This document shows, piece after piece, positions 51,985-64,000 of a DNA stretch of 64,000 nt (positions within the stretch are counted from its first letter, which is position 1; each line of letters begins with the position of its first letter). The notes below the pieces were generated by a model, which was given only the letters and a program-made list of their open reading frames with translations, made no database searches and was not told the origin of the DNA. Position numbers and translations under genes: made by a program. Origin of the DNA: Mesostigma viride (taxonomy: Eukaryota > Streptophyta > Mesostigmatophyceae > Mesostigmatales > Mesostigmataceae); the NCBI GenBank assembly GCA_009746045.1, contig RPFO01000938.1, positions 691,262 to 755,261 on the forward strand, in the 5' to 3' direction.

Positions 51985-53060
51985 TTCTGATCAGACACTC
52001 CGCAAAGGTGAAAACCTTTGCGTTCAGTGCCGGGCCGCGGAAAACGCGGAAAACGCGATCTACAAATGAATCCGACCTGAATCGAACTGGGGACCTCTCG
52101 CACCAAATTTTGCTGACAATAGGACGGACGTCTCCGGTTACCATGGCATCGCCAACTTACACCTACAGTCATCCGCAAAATTTCTCCTGTCCGGGGAGTG
52201 ATGCAAGCCTTTCGGATTTGGTACTAGATAAATCACTCGAGATCTGTGTGTAGGAGTACTACACACGTGTCTGCACGCGAGACTTGTTCAGTCTCGCACC
52301 GTGAGACGGGCTGAACACGGCTGAAACCTTCTCTCGAAGGGGGCGTAGCCGGTACTATCGAAATCAGCCAAGCGTATATTCTGATCAGACACTCCGCAAA
52401 GGTGAAAACCTTTGCGTTCAGTGCCGGGCCGCGGAAAACGCGGAAAACGCGATCTACAAATGAATCCGACCTGAATCGAACTGGGGACCTCTCGCACCAA
52501 ATTTTGCTGACAATAGGACGGACGTCTCCGGTTACCATGGCATCGCCAACTTACACCTACAGTCATCCGCAAAATTTCTCCTGTCCGGGGAGTGATGCAA
52601 GCCTTTCGGATTTGGTACTAGATAAATCACTCGAGATCTGTGTGTAGGAGTACTACACACGTGTCTGCACGCGAGACTTGTTCAGTCTCGCACCGTGAGA
52701 CGGGCTGAACACGGCTGAAACCTTCTCTCGAAGGGGGCGTAGCCGGTACTATCGAAATCAGCCAAGCGTATATTCTGATCAGACACTCCGCAAAGGTGAA
52801 AACCTTTGCGTTCAGTGCCGGGCCGCGGAAAACGCGGAAAACGCGATCTACAAATGAATCCGACCTGAATCGAACTGGGGACCTCTCGCACCAAATTTTG
52901 CTGACAATAGGACGGACGTCTCCGGTTACCATGGCATCGCCAACTTACACCTACAGTCATCCGCAAAATTTCTCCTGTCCGGGGAGTGATGCAAGCCTTT
53001 CGGATTTGGTACTAGATAAATCACTCGAGATCTGTGTGTAGGAGTACTACACACGTGTCT
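51985..53060 (-). mobile_element. Tandem array of a 394-bp SINE-like unit, 2.7 copies, with 9-bp target duplication
   Basis: Units start at 51981, 52375 and 52769, period exactly 394, identical as far as I can read. GTTAGTATA occurs on both sides (51976-51984 and 53061-53069), so the array inserted as one multimer 30 bases after the LINE stop codon. In element (minus) orientation the first copy is 5'-truncated. The unit has the A/B-box-like motifs of the 36.7-kb copy and strong hairpins, including CGCAAAGGT-GAAA-ACCTTTGCG with a GNRA-type loop, and GCGAGACT-TGTTC-AGTCTCGC. Confidence 0.85.
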
Positions 53061-53069
53061 GTTAGTATA

Positions 53070-53165
53070 GTTCGATCACGCGGCTTCCTCCACCCCACCC
53101 ATCATGGAATATGTGCTACATGACCTCCCCACGGAGGCATGTTATAATTTAATTTAATTTTTTTT
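53070..53165 (+). mobile_element. LINE 3' end with hairpin and AATTT tail
   Basis: GGAATATGTGCTACATGACC leads into stem CCTCC-CCAC-GGAGG (53124-53137) and a TTTAATTTAATTT tail. It is the 3' terminus of the LINE whose ORF2 ends at 51946, interrupted by the SINE-like array. Confidence 0.7.
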
Positions 53166-53715
53166 TAATGCCTTAGCACACATATCCACATATGGAACCA
53201 CGGACGGACTTGTTCACATTCGTTGGTCAGAACATCAAGCAGTTTCTATGAGGCAGCGACATGGTCAACACATGGTGTAAAACGAATGCATAGTAAACTA
53301 GGGTATGAGACAATGCTTTGCGGTCCCACCAATGCTGGGAGGCGAATACTTGGTTAAATAACTGTCTACCTCCGCGGCCAGCAAAAGCTCCAATCCATCA
53401 TGACGCTGGCAATCGTCACAGTGCTGACAACAAGGCGTTGACAGCAAGACAAGGATTACCACACCAGCCAGGTGGCCAAGCACCTCCCCATTGCGCCACC
53501 AGCAGCCATGGGAAGGGGTAGCCAACAGCGCCGTAGGCTTTGCCTGTCATGCGTACAGCAGGCAGACTGGAGAGCCGAATCGCAGATCCATCAAATGTTG
53601 TGTACACGTTGAACCAGGTGTTCGGAATCATCTAAGAACGGCGAGAATACCGCCGTGAACCACAAACAAACACCTCGGCATGTTGTTACAGGTTCCGTGC
53701 CGCCCGGGTGCGGCA
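53166..53715. other. Intergenic, downstream of CDKB
   Basis: Between the LINE tail and the CDKB stop codon. No gene or repeat recognised; presumably contains the CDKB 3' UTR. Confidence 0.4.
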
Positions 53716-58183
<4,468 letters not shown>

Positions 58184-58919
58184 TCTCTCCGATGGTGTAT
58201 ATACCGACCTCGCGAATCACTCAACACACATGCGCGAGGGGGAATGTCCGAGTCAGTTTTACCCGCTTGGAGCAGTTTCGTGTGTTCACGCCTGTCGCAA
58301 GCTGGACCACGTTGCGTTAAGTCTTCGCCTTGTGCTTGTCAAGCCAATTCGAAAAACGCGCCTGGGCTTGGGGCTGCTCTCGAAAAGCGCATGGGGGTGC
58401 ATGCGGGCCTCAAGTCGGGGCCGAGGCCAGGGTGTAGGGGCGTCGGGCCGTTGGTGCGAGCCCCGCGAATCAGCTGCAACCCTTGAAAGTGACCGTTGGG
58501 CACGTGTCCCAGCGGTGCGGTCAAACTTGCCTTGCCCCGGCCATCTGTCAGCCGTCAGGGCGGAGAACCGTTAGCCATTATTATTGATGGCGATTAATTT
58601 TTTGCGATTGGCGAGTGGCGACTTGCGAACTTTGAAGTAAGGAAAATTGGAACGTTGTTTACCGTCAGGGTTACAGCACACGTTGTATGTTCAAATTTGC
58701 CAACAGCCGTGCGTATATCAAGAGAGATGTGGGGACCCATTGTCGATGCTGTTAGGCTGTTTAGAATGCCCAGAGCCAGCTATCCCGCAAGCGGCAATAT
58801 TTTGAACGTGGACATGCAATGGGGTTGTAGTTAGGGGACGTAATTTGTGCACCTAATGCCATCTGGAAGTAAAGACTTCAATGTGATAAATGAAATCGCT
58901 AGCCCAATTGTAATTCATA
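58184..58919. other. Divergent intergenic region, CDKB and dehydrogenase
   Basis: Expected to hold both promoters. AT-rich around 58570-58720 and 58840-58920. No specific element could be assigned. Confidence 0.4.
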
Positions 58920-60950
58920 ATGTCCCTGAGGCGAGGCATCGATGGTGGTTGCAACCTCGCTATATGCGTCGTTGGCATCGGACAGACGGGTATCGGTCTC
59001 CTGTACGCCGCAGAGATCACGGGAAAAATTCCAGGAGCTTACGTGGCAGCCATTGTAGATGCCTCTGAAACAAATGCTGCAAGAGCGGCAAACTTTCTCT
59101 CGCGCTCAATTCCAAGCACTGACTCCGCAGCAGATGGGATCGCACGCGCCCGCAAGCCCCCGGTGGCGGTGTATACCGACCTCGAGACGGCCATGCAGTC
59201 GGTGACAGCGGGCACTCACACCCGTCGCGCGTGGTTGGTGTCGCTCGACGATGCCGACTCCGCGGCCTGGGTAATTGATCGCGTCAGTTCTCAGGGAGAG
59301 CCGGTATTGTGGGTAACTCTAGCATTCCAAACTCCGTCCAACGGCCCGGAATGTCTCGGGAATGCCCATCGTACAAGCCATAGCAACGCCTGCAGCTTCC
59401 TACAACAAGCTTTCCTTGACTTGGAATCAAAATCGGCGAGGCAAAGGCCACAAAACTCCGTGGTGACTGTCAGCAACCCTCTTCTTTTCGATAAGGGCCT
59501 GCAGGCGTTGGTGAGCGGCACACTATCCAGGGCTGGCCAGCCAACGAGATCGGCAAGGCATGACGGGCGCCCAGATTCAAAGGACACCGCGGTAACGCCG
59601 GTGCTCGTCAGCATGTCCCGCCTGAGACCACCACGTGCATGGGCCCTCCCTCTTGAAGCGGCTGACAGTACTGGGGCACCTGTCGGGCAGCGACACATGG
59701 ATAGCCGTGCAGGGGAAGGCTCTACCCTCGGCCCCTTCCGTGGCGCCCTAGCAGTGGACCTGCAGGCCGCCTGCCGGATGCTGGGGGCGGCCTACAGTGA
59801 CAGCCCTCCTGCTTCTCTTTCATCTGCAACAAGCGGGCCGAGGGGGGGCGCTGGCGACGCTGGCTCCAGTGCAGCCGCCCCCAACCCCCGTAACAAAACG
59901 GTGCCACCCAAGGCGGCACCGCTGTGCCTTCCCCCCCTCCTCCAGCAAGCCCAGTGCAGCGTCTGCGTTTCGCGCCTGCCTCCCCCAGGCGACCCTGCAC
60001 ATGCTGAGGAGCACGGGGTCAGCTCAAACTCGACCCCGTCGGACCACAGGCTCGGTCCCGTGGCTGGTGTGGCGGTCATCCAAGCCATTCTCTCCGCACA
60101 CACAGAGAACCGCGGGTCCATGCCTCGCTCCGGTGTGGTCTCCCTGTGCTGCTCATTGCAGGCCACCCCAGAGTCACCAGCGTCCGCCTCTATGCGTGGG
60201 CCCATGGAGGCCTCGACCCATGCACGCATGGACCGTGTGGACATTGTGTGGGACCACTGGGTGCGGTCGGTCGGAATCGGGGCGGATGGGGTTGAGGTTG
60301 ATGGCGATGACAGGGTTGATGGGGGCAATGGAGTGAGGGCTGCACGGCCCCCCGCCAGGGTGACGGGTGGCAGCCGAACCCAAGAGGGCGCACCCGGGGC
60401 TGCGGAGGCGCTCATGGCGGGGGCAAGGGCCGAGCTGGAGTGGTTGGTGGGGCTGCCGTGGTCAGGGGGGCTCGAGGACGCGCTAACTTGCGAGCTGGAC
60501 CACTTCTGCCGCCTGGCACTTGGGGTTGCCCCCACGGCTCTTGGCTGCACACTGGCGGAGGCGGCGGCGGTGGAGCGGTGCTTAGATATGTTGGCCGGCC
60601 GAGGTGGGGGGATGGCGGTGCATACGATTCATCGTTGGGGCGTGGAGGGGAGGATGGTAAGTTGGAGCATGATATTTGTGGTGGTGACAGTGGCAGGGTG
60701 TGGTATGCTGGCGGCCATGGTGACGGGAGCCAGCAGGGGGGCCTGCAAGCTGGGGGACAGGAGGAGGAGGGCGGCAGTGTTGGCGACGAGGGGGAGGACG
60801 ACAGTGGCTCGTATGGCAGTCCGAGTGGGGATGATTCGCAGGAGGTGGGTCGTGGGGAGGATGGCAGCGACGATGATGGGGATGACGGTGGGGAGAACGA
60901 TGGGGAGGAGGGTGGGGAGGACGGGGAGCGGGAGGGGGGGGGGAGTATGA
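58920..60950 (+). CDS. Gfo/Idh/MocA-family NAD(P)-dependent dehydrogenase-like protein
   Basis: Open from ATG at 58920. CNLAICVVGIGQTGIGLLYA is a Rossmann beta-alpha turn (G19xGxxG24), followed by GAYVAAIVDASETNAARAAN and PVAVYTDLETAMQSV, the NAD(P)-binding pattern of Gfo/Idh/MocA proteins. SNPLLFDKGLQALVSGTL and FRGALAVDLQAACRMLGA fit the substrate domain, and LDHFCRLALG ... AAAVERCLDMLAG its C-terminal helices. These enzymes oxidise or reduce sugars, inositol or related substrates; this one's substrate is not predictable. Long Pro/Ala/Ser inserts (about 59800-60400) enlarge it from the usual 350 residues. The true C-terminus is uncertain: after 60600 the frame turns low-complexity, a GTAAGT donor sits at 60657, and the downstream acidic frame may be spliced on. 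Confidence 0.7.
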   Translation: MSLRRGIDGGCNLAICVVGIGQTGIGLLYAAEITGKIPGAYVAAIVDASETNAARAANFLSRSIPSTDSAADGIARARKPPVAVYTDLETAMQSVTAGTHTRRAWLVSLDDADSAAWVIDRVSSQGEPVLWVTLAFQTPSNGPECLGNAHRTSHSNACSFLQQAFLDLESKSARQRPQNSVVTVSNPLLFDKGLQALVSGTLSRAGQPTRSARHDGRPDSKDTAVTPVLVSMSRLRPPRAWALPLEAADSTGAPVGQRHMDSRAGEGSTLGPFRGALAVDLQAACRMLGAAYSDSPPASLSSATSGPRGGAGDAGSSAAAPNPRNKTVPPKAAPLCLPPLLQQAQCSVCVSRLPPPGDPAHAEEHGVSSNSTPSDHRLGPVAGVAVIQAILSAHTENRGSMPRSGVVSLCCSLQATPESPASASMRGPMEASTHARMDRVDIVWDHWVRSVGIGADGVEVDGDDRVDGGNGVRAARPPARVTGGSRTQEGAPGAAEALMAGARAELEWLVGLPWSGGLEDALTCELDHFCRLALGVAPTALGCTLAEAAAVERCLDMLAGRGGGMAVHTIHRWGVEGRMVSWSMIFVVVTVAGCGMLAAMVTGASRGACKLGDRRRRAAVLATRGRTTVARMAVRVGMIRRRWVVGRMAATMMGMTVGRTMGRRVGRTGSGRGGGV

Positions 60951-61029
60951 CCGGCAGGCTGTTGCCATCGAGGAGGAATTAGGTGGGCAGCGCAGTCCCT
61001 TATCGAAGGGAGAACCCAGCAAGCCATCC
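60697..61029 (+). other. Acidic open frame between the dehydrogenase and the doublecortin-like gene
   Basis: In the third frame the sequence reads GDGSQQGGLQAGGQEEEGGS and a long Asp/Glu/Gly run, until a 10-base G run (60934-60943). One more G there would continue it as EYDRQAVAIEEELGGQRSPL into the doublecortin-like frame. It is therefore either the N-terminus of that gene or a linker fusing it to the dehydrogenase. Confidence 0.5.
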
Positions 61030-64000
61030 ATGTCCCGTGATGTGTCCTCACGCGAGGAGGGGGCAGGCAATGCAGGTGATAACGGCCGGCACCCTGATGC
61101 TGGCGACGCGGGCAGTCGGCCCCCGCGGTACAGCAGCAGTGCGGTCGGTCGAGCCAAGATGGTCTCGTTTTCGCAGGATGTGGCCGATGGAAGTCTCGGC
61201 CAGGCGCCGCCGAGCCCCTGGGATGGCACATGGGAGGGAGACCTGCAGTTCTCTGCTGATGTGGACCCTGGATATGGGGCTCCCGCGTCCACTAGTGTTG
61301 CAGGTGCTGGGGGCCAAAGAAGCGGTCCCAGGGCCCAAGCAGCCGTAAGCAACGCTCAGTTGCTCTCACAGCTCGCTGATGATAGCTTTGATGTGCCAGC
61401 GGGCGATGGGGTGCTTCACGGGAAGATGCCCGGCAAGCGGAGGAGCAAGAGGAAGGGGTCGGGTCGGGCTGACGGCAGTGGCTGCGTGCGTGGTCTGCGC
61501 GCTGGTCTCAGCAAAAAGAACGCCAGCAGCAACAGCGGCATGGGGGACGCGGGCCGGATGGGGTACAAGCCACGGGTCAAGTACCCGCCCAACACGGCCA
61601 TGGGCTCGCGCCCGTCACCAGACAAGAACAAGTCGGCCACTAAGGACGCCAGCATGACCGCCACCATCCACCCCACCCCCCATCGCGTGTCCGTGCCACC
61701 ACCAGAAGGACAAAGGGTGTCATCGTCCCGACCATCCGTGGACGAACCGGGGGTCGCACGTGGCTGGGTGTATAGTGACGGTCAGGATGACGACGCGGAT
61801 GACAGTGACGACGCGCAGGCATGGGCGCCCGGTCATCCCAGCTGGCCCGCGTGGCACACTGGGCACCGCCGGGGTGCCCAGGGGACAGTCACAGTGATCG
61901 TGCACCGGCCTTCCCCGCGGGGCGACTCCCATGGGCCGTCCCCGGCGCCCATCCGGTTCACGATTGACCCCGTTGCTGCAGCAGAGAAGGAAGCGAGGGT
62001 GATCCCGGGTGGAAAGGCCCACCATGGGGTCAAGGGAGGCTCTTCTTCTGCTTCTGGCGCATCCCACCTGGACGCGTTTGTGGGCGTGGTGGTGGCGATG
62101 GCGTCGGCCACGCGCGCACGCGGCCCGATCAAGGGTGTGTTTGACATGCAGGGGCGCGAGAAGGTGTCCCTGGCCGACTTCTTCCAGGGGGAACATGTGG
62201 TGCTTCTCCAGGCGGGCGAGTCGCTCGACCGCAACCTGTTCCCCTTTTACGAGGGCACGAGCAGCGGGAGCGAGGGCGAAGGCGAGGGGCACGAGGGAGG
62301 AGATGGTCAGCGCTTGGATGATGGTTATGCCTACGGCGATGGCTATGATGATGGCTATGGTGACCATGGGTTGAGGGGGGATGCAACCGGGGGCATGACC
62401 CACAGGCGCGCCGACCATACCCATCATGATTACCGTCACCAGTACGGCCACCTAGTGGGCGACCCCAGGGACGATCAAGGCCACCAGGCGTCACGGGCCC
62501 AGCGTGGCGGCGGCAGCAGAAGGCGGCGGGAGGAGCGCGAGCGCGCATTCCTGGACCGGCTTTCCCGTCCCAAGCCCGCGCTCGTGCACAGCGTGGTCTT
62601 TGTCCACCTGGCAACGTCACAGCCATCCTCCTCGCGACTACCCTCTAGTAGCCTGCCTTCATCCGCGTTTGCTTCGTCCACCATCGTCCCCCCCTCCTCC
62701 CGGGGCGTCCCCGTGTCCATCACCTCGTCGGTCGAGACGCTCCCCCAGCTGCTCACCCGCGTGGAGCGCGCGCTAGAATCGGGCATGCCCGTGACCCGCC
62801 TCTTTGAGCTCAAGGCCAGCGGCAGCAAGCGCGGCAGTCAGGGGCAAGCCGCTGGTGGGCTCGTGCGGGGCAAGCCGATCAAGTCCGTGGGCGACGTGCG
62901 GGACGGGATGCATCTGGTCGCGTACACGCTCGCCACGCAGCTGGATGCCAGCAGAAGCAGGAGCATCCGCCGGTCGCTGTCCCTGGACGAGGTTGATAAC
63001 CATGCCACGGGGACGATGGACCGCACCACGCGCATGTCCATGCCGGTTGGCGGCGATTCTGGTCGCGGTGGGGGCAAGCCAAGCGGCCCTTTTCGTGATG
63101 TGACGGCAAACAGTATGACTGGGGATTGCCTATCATGGGCACACGACGACACGGGCAGACAAGGTCCCAAAAGCAACCCCCAGTCGTCAAGTCGTGCCGA
63201 GGGGGGAGCCGTCCGGCGGCGGCGTTCTCACGGCACGGCGGCCGCCAGCGGTAGCAACACCAGTTGTCACGGCCAGCAGGATAAGGACGAGGCGTCGCTG
63301 GCAGAGCGCGACGCGTCCTTCCTGGCCCGCATGTCCGCCCCCTCCCCCCACCACACCTCGCTCACCATCCGCGTGTTCCGAGGGACTGATGTCGCGCGAT
63401 GGGGGATACCGGACCAGGACGCTCTGCCGGCATCCCACACGCTCGACGCGTCCCTCTCCTACCTTTCTACCGGCGTGCCAGGTGTCGGCCAGGTGGCGTA
63501 CCGGGCACTCCCCCCCACGTACCCGCCATCCAGCAACATCCCCGCCCCCGCGGTCCCCCGCTCTCGCGCGCAGGACCTCATGCAGCGCCAGCAAGGCACG
63601 ATAGTCCGCGTCCCTGCCAGCGTGAGCTCCCTCCCTGCGCTGTACGAGCGCATCCAGCGCGCGGTGCGGCCGCCGCTGCTCAACCCCGTGCGCGAGATTT
63701 GCAGCGCCGAGGGGTACCCGATCGACACGCCGGGAGACCTAGAGAACGGGCAGGACGTCGTCTTCATGTGCCAGGGTGACCCGCCATTTGTCCCAGGGAC
63801 CAGACGGCACGCGCGGCCACGCCGGTCGTCAGTCGGGCACGTCCCGGACAAGCTGCAAGATCGTGGGTGGTCCTCGATGGGGGGGGGGGGGAGCTGGGCA
63901 GACAAGCCACACGGGCAGGAATGGGGCGTGGCTCGGCATGGCGCACGGTTGTCATCCGGTAGCAGGTCAAAGGTGCCCCTGAGGCCGTTCTCAGCAGGCA
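61030..64000 (+). CDS. Protein with at least three doublecortin-like (DCX) domains, 3' end beyond the window
   Basis: One uninterrupted frame of about 990 codons to the right edge, counted from the first ATG after the homopolymer (MSRDVSSREEG). Three segments fit the DCX pattern (ubiquitin-like fold: an initial strand, a helix, then Lxx..GxxVxSLxDLxDGxxYV). Domain 1, residues about 284-406: TVTVIVHR ... PIKGVFDMQGREKVSLADFF then QGEHVVLLQAGESL. Domain 2, about 516-634: VETLPQLLTRVERALESG ... KPIKSVGDVRDGMHLVAYTL. Domain 3, about 777-918: SLTIRVFRG ... LPALYERIQRAV ... SAEGYPIDTPGDLENGQDVV then FM. DCX domains bind microtubules. Linkers are Ser/Gly/His/Asp-rich. The N-terminus may lie further upstream. 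Confidence 0.75.
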   Translation, partial: MSRDVSSREEGAGNAGDNGRHPDAGDAGSRPPRYSSSAVGRAKMVSFSQDVADGSLGQAPPSPWDGTWEGDLQFSADVDPGYGAPASTSVAGAGGQRSGPRAQAAVSNAQLLSQLADDSFDVPAGDGVLHGKMPGKRRSKRKGSGRADGSGCVRGLRAGLSKKNASSNSGMGDAGRMGYKPRVKYPPNTAMGSRPSPDKNKSATKDASMTATIHPTPHRVSVPPPEGQRVSSSRPSVDEPGVARGWVYSDGQDDDADDSDDAQAWAPGHPSWPAWHTGHRRGAQGTVTVIVHRPSPRGDSHGPSPAPIRFTIDPVAAAEKEARVIPGGKAHHGVKGGSSSASGASHLDAFVGVVVAMASATRARGPIKGVFDMQGREKVSLADFFQGEHVVLLQAGESLDRNLFPFYEGTSSGSEGEGEGHEGGDGQRLDDGYAYGDGYDDGYGDHGLRGDATGGMTHRRADHTHHDYRHQYGHLVGDPRDDQGHQASRAQRGGGSRRRREERERAFLDRLSRPKPALVHSVVFVHLATSQPSSSRLPSSSLPSSAFASSTIVPPSSRGVPVSITSSVETLPQLLTRVERALESGMPVTRLFELKASGSKRGSQGQAAGGLVRGKPIKSVGDVRDGMHLVAYTLATQLDASRSRSIRRSLSLDEVDNHATGTMDRTTRMSMPVGGDSGRGGGKPSGPFRDVTANSMTGDCLSWAHDDTGRQGPKSNPQSSSRAEGGAVRRRRSHGTAAASGSNTSCHGQQDKDEASLAERDASFLARMSAPSPHHTSLTIRVFRGTDVARWGIPDQDALPASHTLDASLSYLSTGVPGVGQVAYRALPPTYPPSSNIPAPAVPRSRAQDLMQRQQGTIVRVPASVSSLPALYERIQRAVRPPLLNPVREICSAEGYPIDTPGDLENGQDVVFMCQGDPPFVPGTRRHARPRRSSVGHVPDKLQDRGWSSMGGGGSWADKPHGQEWGVARHGARLSSGSRSKVPLRPFSAG

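Noticed and set aside
51981-53060. Hammerhead ribozyme in the 394-bp unit
   Set aside because: I looked on both strands for CUGANGA followed by GAAA; only imperfect CTGATCA and CGGATGA strings occur. Another ribozyme class is not excluded.
60657-60696. A 40-base intron joining the dehydrogenase to the acidic frame
   Set aside because: Phase does not fit either AG; a longer intron or a separate gene is as likely, so no splice is asserted.
61720-63905. Minus-strand frames of 100-240 codons
   Set aside because: Shadows of the long plus-strand doublecortin-like frame, with no recognisable motifs.

Overview
The window is nuclear DNA of a eukaryotic green alga (chlorophyte or prasinophyte grade; species not identified). 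The main argument is a complete eight-exon gene for a B-type cyclin-dependent kinase, a family restricted to the green lineage, carrying the helix motif PSTALRE reported from algal CDKBs. Long GT-AG introns, GC-rich coding sequence, LINE retrotransposons, a MITE-like element and many mini- and microsatellites fit the same picture. I see no prokaryotic, organellar or viral gene arrangement.

Layout. (1) 1-19269, minus strand: a very long gene for a soluble-adenylyl-cyclase (ADCY10)-type protein. In order it has an N-terminal region I do not recognise, a degenerate receiver domain, two degenerate class III cyclase halves, and a STAND/AAA ATPase with Walker A and B, a GNPLYL motif and a winged-helix-like region. 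It may run off the left edge. (2) 20579-39454, plus strand, divergent from it: a ten-block gene of OB-fold segments, an LLPG motif and an RPA1-like zinc ribbon. It is best read as CTC1, the large subunit of the CST telomere-replication complex, expanded to about 2550 residues by low-complexity inserts. (3) 39.4-53.2 kb: a transposon-rich interval with a palindrome-flanked AT-rich element, LINE ORF1-like and ORF2 pieces on both strands, an interrupted LINE, tandem SINE-like units and several hundred bases of ACGC and CCCT repeats. (4) 53716-58183, minus: CDKB. (5) 58920-60.9 kb, plus: a Gfo/Idh/MocA-type NAD(P)-dependent dehydrogenase. (6) 61030 to the right edge, plus: a gene with at least three doublecortin-like domains, truncated by the window.

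The genes are not a functional cluster. CDKB (cell cycle), CTC1 (telomere), cyclase-STAND (signalling) and DCX (microtubules) look like ordinary neighbours. What unites them is genome style. Proteins are inflated by Gly/Ser/Ala/Pro-rich inserts. Introns are filled with tandem repeats. Several intron ends carry degenerate copies of the adjacent exon-intron junction. Three 10-base G or C runs coincide with breaks in otherwise good reading frames, which most likely reflects homopolymer errors in the assembly. Exon limits were chosen by GT-AG sites and phase continuity; the CDKB model sums to exactly 303 codons and the CTC1 model to 2555.
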